Below, one piece after another: positions 1 to 7,665 of a stretch of 10,189 bases of DNA (position 1 is its first letter; each line of letters begins with the position of its first letter). A model generated the notes under the pieces. That model was not told the DNA's origin. It ran no database searches and saw only the letters and a program-made list of their open reading frames with translations. The position numbers and the translations under genes were made by a program. Where the stretch lies: NCBI RefSeq assembly GCF_000003605.2, contig NW_003134366.1, forward strand, positions 171,947 through 182,135, written 5' to 3'. The DNA comes from Saccoglossus kowalevskii. Lineage: Eukaryota; Hemichordata; Enteropneusta; Harrimaniidae.

Positions 1-27
1 GAAATATAGTAGTAAGTCCAAAAAGTC

Positions 28-420
28 AGATGGCTGTCAATCGGCCATCTTTGACCAGATTTTGAAACAAATTGTCATGAACATGCATCCTAACATGTAT
101 AAAGTACATGTATGTGCCAAATTTGAATGAAAACTGTCAGAGCACGTCCAAGATACCGCATACAAAACCCAAAACAAGATGCCTGCCAGTTGACCATCTT
201 TAATCCAATTGCAAAATAAATCGTCATGGACATGTATCCTAACATGTATAATCTATGTACCAAGTTTGAATGACAACTGACAAAGCATGTCCAAAATACA
301 ACATTTTCAAAAAATAAGATGGCTGCCAGTCGGCCATTTTGAATCGAGTCGCTAAACCACTGCATGTGCATATGTACCACATAGAGTACTAGGCACATGC
401 AAGGAATAACAGAATCGGTC
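28..420. repeat. Tandem repeat, about three ~140-150 bp units with internal hairpin
   Basis: Three diverged units start with AGATGGCTG-like sequence at 28, 177 and 317, so spacing is 149 and 140 bp. Each unit opens with a short inverted repeat (GATGGC ... GGCCATC). Units 1 and 2 share CATGxATCCTAACATGTATAA, then a TTTGAATGA-xAACTG block and a CATGTCC/CACGTCC block. Unit 3 diverges after its first 40 bases. A minus-strand open frame across 90-518 is low-complexity and follows the repeat, so I do not call it a gene. Similar units are, to my knowledge, common in bivalve DNA; that link is recalled, not tested. Confidence 0.75.
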
Positions 421-442
421 CAAGGGATTCTGAGATATGACT

Positions 443-499
443 CCGGACGGACGCACGGACACACGGACGTGCAGACGCACGGACGCACGGACGGACGGA
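443..499. repeat. GGAC/GCAC-type simple repeat
   Basis: A run of GGACGGAC, GCACGGAC and ACACGGAC four- and eight-base units, clearly GC-richer than the surroundings. It sits directly after the tandem units and about 30 bp from the hammerhead-like motif that marks the downstream side of the decayed retroelement. It may be a slippage tract belonging to the preceding repeat family rather than to the retroelement. Confidence 0.8.
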
Positions 500-531
500 G
501 ACTAATAAGGTTATTCACTTGTGTGATGGTG

Positions 532-573
532 CTGTTTCGGGTTCTTTTTTGAACCCTTCATCAGTCGAAACAG
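532..573 (-). ncRNA. Hammerhead-ribozyme-like core in the tail of a Penelope-like element
   Basis: On the minus strand the order is CTGATGA (558-564), one A (557), a perfect 6-bp stem GGGTTC/GAACCC with an A6 loop (539-556), then GAAAC (534-538). CTGANGA - stem II - GAAA is the hammerhead catalytic core, and Penelope-like retroelements are known to carry small type I hammerheads in their terminal repeats. It lies 74 bp downstream of the last readable RT frame, on the same strand. Points against activity: an extra A separates CTGATGA from stem II, no GUH cleavage site follows GAAAC within a plausible stem III distance, and a competing 8-bp pairing CTGTTTCG/CGAAACAG (532-539 with 566-573) would occlude the core. 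Best read as a degenerate or non-canonical hammerhead. Confidence 0.5.
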
Positions 574-646
574 TAATTGACCGAATCGTTCAATTTATTT
601 AGCTTTCAAAATGTTTGACGTTATTATTTTCATTATGCAATTTAGT

Positions 647-2055
647 TTAAATGGAAAGTAATTCTTCGTCGTTTTGTGTGTCGTTTTCCACGAGTTTGTC
701 AGTACGTAGAGTAGAACATGTAAGTTCATCTTTCAAGTTTTTATTTCTACACGAAATGCAATAAGGGGAGGATTTGGAAAAATGTTACTGACTAACGGTT
801 CATTTCAAATTATGTCCCATTTTTTTAATAGGGCTCTTTTGAGTTTAGACCCTTGTATATATGGGTTGAATGTAGTTGAATGTAGTTTTCCCTTCATTAT
901 TAGGCAATTATTCACGTAAATGTGAGATACGATTGTCATGTTCATTAATTGAAGAGCATCTTTCGATATCACTATCTGTGTAATCACGCAATTTTTCAAT
1001 AAAAGATCACGTTTTTTTGTAAGATTATCACATGTTCGAGCATCCGTATGTTTTCGCCTTTATTAAATCATTTAAATACTGATATAGGGTGACAACAATT
1101 GGGTTTCAAATATTGAAACGTTTCCGTTGTCTTGGTGTGCGTTTTCACGTCTAATATATTCATATCATGGAAGCGTTGTCCTTTATACAGGTGAAGATGG
1201 TGATCCCATGCTAACTCCGCATGTTTATGTATAATATTCATTATTAAACTCGAATGTATTTCTTTCCAGAATGATTTCAAGGAGTTTGATTATATATTTC
1301 AAAGGTACTGGTTTCAAAAGACTATCATTGTGATTGTAATTCGATTGCATTGCATTAGCGGTTGCTCGAAACATTGATACAACATCCATGGTTTTATGTT
1401 AATAAAATCAATAGTATCTCTGATGTATATATGTTACCTTTTAACGATTGGAATTAAAATATATTCTGATATTTTTTCTGTAGGACCAGAGCAATACCAC
1501 CGGGGCGTTCTAACTTTAAATAGTTAAATGGGTCTGTATATTTATACGTGTCGTAATCGATTAATTCCAGATCATACATTTCTGTAACGAGTATAGTATT
1601 GCTCTTTGTTAAGTTGACGAAGGCTTTCATATATATAGTCAGTTGTATTCATGTTTGCAATGCCACGACCTTTGTCGAATGGTTTTATTACAATTGTGTT
1701 ATCATGATGTAGTTTATTTATTGCTAATTTTTTCGGCAGAATTCATGTTTTTGGGGGTTATTTTTTATATCTCAATTTTGGTTGCCTCAATATAGTGGCT
1801 ACTGATATGTGAGTCTAGTGTTGATTTCATTGTGAAAGGATGTTGTTGAGATTTACTACGCATCAAATATTTGATACGCATTCTTCTAGATAGCGTAGAC
1901 ATGTCTCTGAGCATTGATAGTGTGATAGGTTGGCTTGGTATATTTTTGAGTCCGTTGCCGAGGGCAATGACTTCTGTTGGGATTGGAATAAGATTTGAGA
2001 CCAACTGAGCTTGGTCAACCAACCGTATATTTCTAGCCAGTTTTGCATTGTATTT
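647..2055 (-). pseudogene. Decayed Penelope-like element reverse transcriptase
   Basis: RT of a Penelope-like retroelement, which copies element RNA into nuclear DNA. It reads on the minus strand from high to low coordinates in pieces. 2055-1765: N-terminal block with ALGNGLKNIP, RRMRIKYLM, HPFTMKST and YIEATKIEI, ending in a stop. 1727-1572: NTIVIKPFDKGRGIA and DYIYESLRQLN. 1499-1395: SGPTEKISEYI and YIRDTIDFINI, with one stop. 1389-1186: MDVVSMF (motif A Asp), KLLEIILERNTFEFNNEYY and TCGVSMGSPSSP (QG-type motif B). 1184-1068: NILDVKTH and TETFQYLKPNCCHP. 1050-647: SDIERCSSINEH, FNPYIQGSKLKRALLKKW, IFPNPPLIAFR, NKNLKDELTC. Block order matches PLE RTs, but the YxDD stretch is missing, there are many frameshifts and stops, and I find no GIY-YIG domain. 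The hammerhead-like core follows at 532-573. It cannot encode a working enzyme. Family identity rests on recalled motifs; assignment to RT is firm, to PLE likely. Confidence 0.85.
867..886 (-). repeat. 10-bp tandem duplication inside the RT relic
   Basis: TGAATGTAGT occurs twice head-to-tail (867-876 and 877-886). On the minus strand this is a doubled ACTACATTCA in the RT C-terminal region. Ten is not a multiple of three, and the frame carrying ISHLRE and NNEGKTTF switches here to the one carrying FNPYIQGSK. The duplication is therefore the likely single cause of that frameshift. Confidence 0.75.
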
Positions 2056-2235
2056 TCACAAGTTAGCATTAATTCGAATATAGAATACAGCACTGTTTGA
2101 AATATTATTAATCTGTGTGGATGTGGGAGTGGCATTGTTCTGAACTTATAGACAAAAAACAAATAATCTAAAGTTGGTCCATGCGATGTTTAGGTTTCTG
2201 ACAACCGGGAAATATGACATGGTTTCGGCATTCTG

Positions 2236-2345
2236 ATTGGTCCATCACGTTATCACTATCTGCTCTATTCTCTATTGTAACCCGGCATCCGTGCTCACGC
2301 TCGTAGCCGTACTATATAAAAAGCAGGATTTTCATTTTACTCTCA
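2236..2345 (+). promoter_or_regulatory. Putative RNA polymerase II promoter (inverted CCAAT plus TATA)
   Basis: CTGATTGG (inverted CCAAT, ATTGG at 2236-2240) lies about 75 bp before TATATAAAAA (2313-2322), with GC-richer DNA between them (about 2280-2310). A start site near 2340-2350 would be expected. The layout resembles histone or stress gene promoters, but the first ATG downstream (2406) stops after seven codons, so no matching gene is visible. It could be the relic of a promoter, the promoter of a spliced gene, or chance in AT-rich DNA. It is divergent from the minus-strand RT relic, whose readable part ends at 2055. Confidence 0.3.
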
Positions 2346-2820
2346 AAGGTTGTGCAAATATATTATTGTTTCCTTTGTTACTACTTTGAACACAAATAAC
2401 GAGAAATGCCAGAACCATCTCAAATATGAGGTCTAAGCAAGCAGACTGAATGGCAATGGCGTTATTGCAATAATACTGACTTGTTTACGGAGAGCGAAAA
2501 TTGGTATGTTTTCGAATCACTCTTTTAGTCACGTGAATCCAGGACCCGAATCCCAGCCCAGTGGAACAATGTGATTATTACTAGTTACCTGCTACCTACT
2601 TGTCCTTCACCGGGGAACCCTAGGAACCAGAGAACATTGAGCACTGTCTTCGGACACTAGAGGTCCGCTATTCAACATCGATAAACTTCTCAGACAATTA
2701 AAAAAAAGTAGAGGCGCTACGTTTTTTGAACATAAAAATGATATAAAATGTTTACCCGTTCGAATAGAGGCGCTGTTCTCATTCATCACATAAGTCGTCG
2801 TTATTGGCATCACGTCGTGT
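2346..2820. other. Intergenic stretch, no recognised gene; two TAGAGGCGCT copies
   Basis: No convincing coding sequence. TAGAGGCGCT occurs at 2709-2718 and 2765-2774, 56 bp apart, inside an otherwise unrecognised 68-residue minus-strand frame (2607-2813) that matches no family I know. GC is somewhat higher around 2520-2670 than in neighbouring DNA. These may be parts of an unclassified interspersed repeat. Confidence 0.4.
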
Positions 2821-4129
2821 ATGCATAGTATGCATCTTATTAAGACGTTATTCAGAGTTCAGCGATGATCAGAAGATTAGAATGACAATTCATCAAAAAC
2901 CCATGTCTTCTACATTTCTTGTATGGGACTACACAGTTCAAATTACTTTCCATAACATTTCTTAAATTTGTAATTCGTTGCAGTCACATAGAAAGCAAAT
3001 AAATCATAGCAAAGTGTTTCAATATGACGAGTTCTTATTGTGCATAAATTCGTCGAAGATTCGTCGAAGGAGCATTAAGAAACTCGTTTTAGATTACAAG
3101 TTCAGTTTTATCAGCATCATTCATGGTCTACTCACTGCTTTTGAGTGAGTTTTTCACAAATAACGCAATATTTTTCCCAGAAATTTCTGCTGCATCACAT
3201 GATGACCTCATGACATGTCTAGAGAACAACATGTAAAATCCCGACTCAAATTCAATATAAATTGCTAAATTGTCTATTCAAAACTAAGCTAATTAGATTA
3301 TATAATACATTCACAATAATTAAACATGACATTCTTCTTAGTACGGCACAATAAAACAAGAATTACATTAGTTACGTTTTATTGACCTTTATGATCTTGT
3401 GGCGTTCAGTGCAGGACAGTATGTAGAGTAGGTATTGTGTATGTACTAGTTTTGTAGGTCATGTGGTAGGTATACTGTGTGTATGTGCATTCAGTACATT
3501 GAGTACAATCGTTAAATGTTACGATATGATAAAAAACAATGGCTTCTTATTTTGAGAAACGTATATACATGATACAATTCCATCGGAACATCATACAAAC
3601 ATCTTCGCTTATGTAAAGTAAACGCCTGGTAGTAAGCGATTAATAAAACCAATTAATATCCCATGCAAGTCCTTTAACTCCACCATTCGATATTGTTCAA
3701 GTTAGAAAAATATTTTACAAGCACAGAAACATGATAGAACACAACATAGGACACTGATAAAATAATACAGGTGTAAATAATGTTCACTTTACCCACAAAA
3801 TGTCAATCACAAGGATTAAGGTTGTGCTACCTCCTGTTCCGGGGTATTTTGTTATCACATATTAGCTGCAAGAAGTCAATGTTGTATCTATGTTCTTGGT
3901 CTTCATGGCAATCACAACTAACAGTTTCGGATCATGATTGGAGCAGATAGCAAAGATATTGCCTGTACAGACTATTCGGCGCCATCAAGTGCAACATGTT
4001 TTTATTTTCATAATAAAAACAACACAGTTGTAATTACATTAGATGTACGGGTTATTTGTTTAATATGTTTAACCTGAACATGTGTGGTGAACATGCAGTT
4101 GTAAATAAAAAAAAAGTATTGCTAAATAT
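2821..4129. other. Gene-free AT-rich stretch
   Basis: No open frame or RNA gene that I can support. Small structures only: ATTCGTCGAAG directly doubled (3048-3058 and 3059-3069), a 9-bp inverted repeat CAATAAAAC/GTTTTATTG (3349-3357 with 3376-3384) that places an AATAAA on each strand, and a GT-rich tract with repeated GTAGGTAT between about 3425 and 3490. Confidence 0.5.
3349..3384. repeat. 9-bp inverted repeat carrying AATAAA on both strands
   Basis: CAATAAAAC (3349-3357) and its perfect complement GTTTTATTG (3376-3384) are separated by 18 bp. Each arm contains a canonical poly(A) hexamer, one per strand. Could be the junction of two convergent 3' ends, or chance in AT-rich sequence; no flanking gene is visible. 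Confidence 0.35.
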
Positions 4130-4235
4130 TTTATGCGCACGTCTGGCAACAATAAGCGAGCGTTTCATATATCACACAACTACTGACTGAATATCACATG
4201 TATATTCATTCTTATACGCTGCCTGCATATGTTAC
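4130..4235 (+). repeat. Dispersed repeat, copy 1
   Basis: Shares GTCTGGCAA-AATAAG, TTxCATATATCAC, a second ATATCAC, and a TATTCATTCTTATACG/ATGTTA tail in the same order with 9199-9303. The copies differ by substitutions and small indels. Both are in the same orientation and about 5.1 kb apart. No terminal inverted repeats or target duplications are obvious. Likely a fragment of an old interspersed element. Confidence 0.55.
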
Positions 4236-5573
4236 TGGGTGGACTCTATTGATTGCGATGTCTTCAGAGTATTGTAACTAGTATATAATTGTGGCTGTCA
4301 GGTTGTAGATAAAGTATTGGGGGCTCACTCTGATTAGGATAATTATAGTTTATTAAGGGAACACGACATTGAAATTATAAAACTTTAACTTCGTTGTTAG
4401 ATAAACAATCATCACTTACTTAGCCTACGTTATTTGGAGACTATATTGTCGAACGAGGTCGAACGATATTGCAAAATGTTTTTGACATTGTGCATACTGT
4501 CACATGTAAGTTGTAGATGCTAAGCAAACGTCATTAACACATTTTTTTGGTATGGGCACAATAAAAAGCGTGATTCGTCAATTGCGAATCGGTTTGTCAC
4601 AGCTAAAATGACATGTTAATGTTTCCATGGCAAATATGATGTCAAATAATGACTCGTATTTTGTTACAGTGTATTCAAACAGTAAAAGTATTGAAACTAA
4701 GTATTCTGCCATAATGAATAAACTTATTTTGCAATAGGCAAAGATAACAACTATAATATGTTATTGATTTTTTTATAAACAAAAAATTATAAATATGATT
4801 TTTGTCCCAAAAAGACATAATCAATATTTACAAAACTATGACTTGCTTAGAGCAGGATTTTACTCACATTTCATTTGCCATTACCAAATTATCTTATTGT
4901 TGTCGAACTGATAAGACCTCAATCATTACTTAAGATTACCAGGAATTAGCTTATATGCCAATAAAACGTCGCTGTGCACACAATGTTGCTTGAGCCCACT
5001 TGTTGAAAGTAATTTATCATTTGTGAACGAAAAATTAATCTCCCATAAACATTTAATAATAATATTACGTAACTCAAGTAGCTTAATATACATGTGCGAT
5101 CTGTTCTAATGTTGTTGTTTTTTCGCATTGTATGAACATTTATCAATAGTCAATTAAAATGCATTTTAAGTCGGTAAATCAACTAAACAACGTGTTAGTG
5201 ACTGTATTGTTATTTAAACGATATGTTCCAAATATATTGCAATTTCTTCAAAATGTAATTATGGTATATCAAATTCGTTTAAATATACTGTTTCTGAAAT
5301 CACATCAGCAAGGGCTTGAACTGGAATGCAGAACGTTGCATGCAAACGTTCCGACTAAATTAAGTGACTAATGTTCACCATATGAACCAAGGTGTTGAAC
5401 AAAAAAATATTACATATGCATTTTCACAGAATAGTACATTCGTTCAACGCAATAAGGAAAATCCTGAGTTATATATGAATACAAAACTACAATGTATATT
5501 GTAAGGTCTATAATTTAAGAGAAGTGACCGACCGAAAACAATCACAGAAGAATTTTTCCGTAAAGAAGGTAAA
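4236..5573. other. Gene-free AT-rich stretch
   Basis: Contains a 66-residue minus-strand frame (4946-5146) and a 70-residue plus-strand frame (5159-5371). Both have residue composition typical of AT-rich chance ORFs, no family motif, and no supporting promoter or splice context. I see no RNA gene and no larger repeat here. Confidence 0.5.
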
Positions 5574-5610
5574 TCACACACACACAGATACACACACGCG
5601 CACACACGCA
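5574..5610. repeat. (CA)n microsatellite, imperfect
   Basis: ACACACAC runs interrupted by GATA and CGCG (CACACAGATACACACACGCG region, then CACACACGCA). Ordinary eukaryotic dinucleotide repeat. Confidence 0.9.
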
Positions 5611-5630
5611 AATTATTTTAATGGCAATCC

Positions 5631-5702
5631 GAGCGGACTGGATCGCCAAAAGTGATTTTAAAGCATTCATATCGGAGCGGATCGCCAGAAATCATTTTAC
5701 AG
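5631..5702. repeat. Imperfect ~44-bp direct duplication
   Basis: GAGCGGactgGATCGCCAAAAGTGATTTTAAAG starts at 5631 and a shorter version, GAGCGGATCGCCAGAAATCATTTTACAG, at 5675. The second lacks 'ACTGG'-like bases and has several substitutions. It immediately follows the CA microsatellite, so local replication slippage is the simplest origin. Confidence 0.6.
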
Positions 5703-6680
5703 TCGTATGTTTGTAAATGTGCTTTGTTATTCATATGAAGTGTATACTTTATGAATTAAAATTGTAACTTTAAAGGAAATATGATCATTACAAAAAATAT
5801 TCACGGAATTTGGATTCACCAGAGTAAATTATATTTATGAGTGAAAAGAAACATATTTAAAAGCAGTAGCCGAATATCAGCACACCTTATGTCTTATTAC
5901 TATATAAGTATGTGTAGAGTTAGTTTTTCGTTTACGATATAGAGAACAGCGTGTTTAATTTTTGTCCAACATTCATTACTATTTTACCTTGATTTTATGC
6001 GATTAACATTAATTTTCTCACGATCTACACGATGTCAACATTTATTACCGACAAACTTATCTATATTTTTAGCTGTATCACATACTGCAAATGCAAAATT
6101 ATGAAAATTATGTTTTTCAGAGCCTAAATCTAACAGCAAAACGTTGTGAAACGACAGCCAGTTATTTCAATGGCTTATAATGTACGATATAATAAAATAT
6201 TTTATGATTGAAAATATAAAAAAATTAATGATGTACAGCATGTTACAATGTTCATTGTTCTGTACTGTAACATAACACTGTAATCCTGTGTATTATATAA
6301 CTGTTGCAAGGTTTCATTCTATTATCTGGAATATTCACATTGGGTCTGCCTTGATACTTGGTAAGTGTTGCCTATATATGTATTACACATTGTCACACCA
6401 GTGTGAATTAATGTTCACTACTCGTCCAGAGAGAAGGCAAGATAAAACAGAGAACTTGCAATGGCTTTGTAGCATGTGATGTTCAAACCACGAAACCAGT
6501 GCTAGCATACTTTCGCCTGACGATACAACATACACAATAAGCTCTTCGTGCTCTGACTTAATATTCAGATCGATCGATGGCATGGGGATTCTTAAAAAGC
6601 ACTTTTAGATTGTTTAAGCTAAGTGTGGCATGACCACAACGCATGTTGCACCCATCTTGCCATCTTGAGGTTTTAACTTA
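5703..6680. other. Gene-free AT-rich stretch with interlocked inverted repeats
   Basis: No supportable gene; two overlapping frames on opposite strands (6288-6479 and 6383-6583) match nothing I recognise. Structures seen: ATAAAATATTTTAT, a perfect 14-bp palindrome (6192-6205), and interleaved inverted repeats at 6233-6273 described in the findings. Confidence 0.5.
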
Positions 6681-6791
6681 AATGAAAACAGTTGCGGCAT
6701 GTGTTTCTCTTTGGTGTTTCAACTGATGAATTTGACATCTTGTCGTATTTAATATCCACGTATAAACGTATCCGATCTAGTGAAGAGCAGC

Positions 6792-7660
6792 ATGGGTAAT
6801 AAGAACAACACGATTGCCTTTACAAATAGGAAACAAAAAATTCCTTGCAAAAAAATGAATTTGCATTTGTTAAAACTTACAAGACTGGTGGGAGCACTGT
6901 TGGAGCTACTCTCTTTCGCTATGGTCTGAATAATAAATTGATATTTGCAGTTGCACTACAACCGGCTTCTATGATGGTGGAAAAAATAGAGCTGGGATTA
7001 GAAAATACGACTATGATCCCAAATTCCCAGGATATTATTACTTAGTTAGTCATGTCCAGCATTTCAATTATAACTTACTTAATACACTGGTCAAACACGC
7101 ACAGTTTAAAACTTTACTTCATTCACCATTTAAACACTTGGAATCTTCATTTTATTACTTTCATGCTGACGTCACTTGCAAACTATTAAAATATGAAAAC
7201 CCATTTGCTGAATGTACGGAGTAGGTTGTGATGTCAATAACGGCAACGACCAAACATCTGTTGTGAAAAAAATAAATGAAATTGAACAGCAATTTGACTT
7301 AGTCATCAATACAGAATATATGGATGAATCAATGGTTCTACTCAAACAGCTCATGTGCTGGAGAGATGATGATGTAGACCACCAATAACTGAACATATAA
7401 AAGGAATAATTTCAAAATGGAATACATCGGATGTTCAGCTGTATAATCATTTTAACAGAACTTTTTGGCGCCGAATTAAAAATTACAATCGTGATTTTGA
7501 TAGCGACTTGCAATCTTTTCGCACCATACAGGCTGAAAACACAGAATTGTGTGTTAAAAAAAATAGAAATAAAATATATTGTAAATGGCTCAGAATTGAT
7601 GTTCCCCAGCAGGACCACTGCTTTAAACATACAAACTGCACAATTTGGAAAAAAAACTAA
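6792..7660 (+). pseudogene. Galactose-3-O-sulfotransferase (Gal3ST) family pseudogene
   Basis: Gal3ST enzymes are Golgi type II membrane proteins that move sulfate from PAPS to the 3-OH of galactose on glycolipids or glycans. Readable blocks, in order: possible stem with KQKIPC (frame from 6792); FVKTYKTGGSTV at 6866-6901, the PAPS 5'-phosphosulfate loop, with Tyr where family members usually have His; LFRYGLNNKLIFAV; YLVSHVQHFNYN; LLHSPFKHLESSFYYF at 7114-7161, the 3'-phosphate-binding region, with its usual RxP Arg apparently His; FDLVINTEYMDES and LLKQLMCW at 7293-7361; LYNHFNRTFW near 7445-7468; a Cys-containing tail CFKHTNCTIW at 7619-7648; stop at 7658-7660. The frame changes at the A7 run 6849-6855, near 6964, between 7222 (TAG) and 7263, and at 7385. 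From the loop to the stop is about 270 codons against roughly 420 for whole vertebrate enzymes; the N-terminal anchor is not identified. Clearly dead. Whether it is a processed copy or a decayed single-exon gene is open. Confidence 0.85.
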
Positions 7661-7665
7661 ATAAA
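7660..7665 (+). promoter_or_regulatory. AATAAA poly(A) signal at the Gal3ST pseudogene end
   Basis: AATAAA overlaps the last base of the TAA stop. It could be the 3' signal of the original gene, though placing it directly on the stop would leave an extremely short 3' UTR. No poly(A) tract follows, so there is no direct sign of retroposition. Confidence 0.25.

Noticed and set aside
90-518. 142-residue minus-strand open frame, the longest in the window
   Set aside because: It lies across the tandem units and the GGAC tract; the protein start (RPSVRPCVCTSVCPCVRP) is just the translated simple repeat.
1863-2162. 99-residue minus-strand frame overlapping the RT N-terminal block
   Set aside because: It is an alternative frame of the RT relic; the recognisable RT residues are in the other frame (1765-2055).
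2200-2260. Possible second hammerhead near the RT start (minus strand GAAAC-CAT-GTC)
   Set aside because: No proper CTGANGA box or stem II precedes it, and the bases after GTC cannot form stem I with the upstream side.
2406-2429. ATG with MPEPSQ after the TATA box, resembling a vertebrate histone H2B start
   Set aside because: It stops after seven codons and no histone-fold residues follow in any frame; six shared residues are not evidence.
2500-2560. tRNA-like B box (GGACCCGAATCCC), suggesting a SINE
   Set aside because: Two mismatches to the B box core and no A box at the right distance upstream.
4946-5371. Back-to-back small frames that might be a divergent gene pair
   Set aside because: Composition is that of AT-rich chance ORFs, with no motifs and no promoter elements between them.
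6682-6723. MKTVAACVSLWCFN as a signal anchor for the Gal3ST relic
   Set aside because: Too short, followed by two stops, and not joined to the catalytic frame by any recognisable stem.
6683-6799. Short plus-strand frame with RHVFLFGVSTDE, recalling the start of GT31 galactosyltransferases
   Set aside because: Only about ten residues are suggestive, the expected downstream GT31 blocks are absent, and it could equally be decayed Gal3ST upstream sequence.
7412-7664. Two overlapping frames (7431-7664 plus, 7412-7630 minus)
   Set aside because: Both are shadows of the C-terminal Gal3ST frame, which is open at 7388-7660 in another plus-strand frame.
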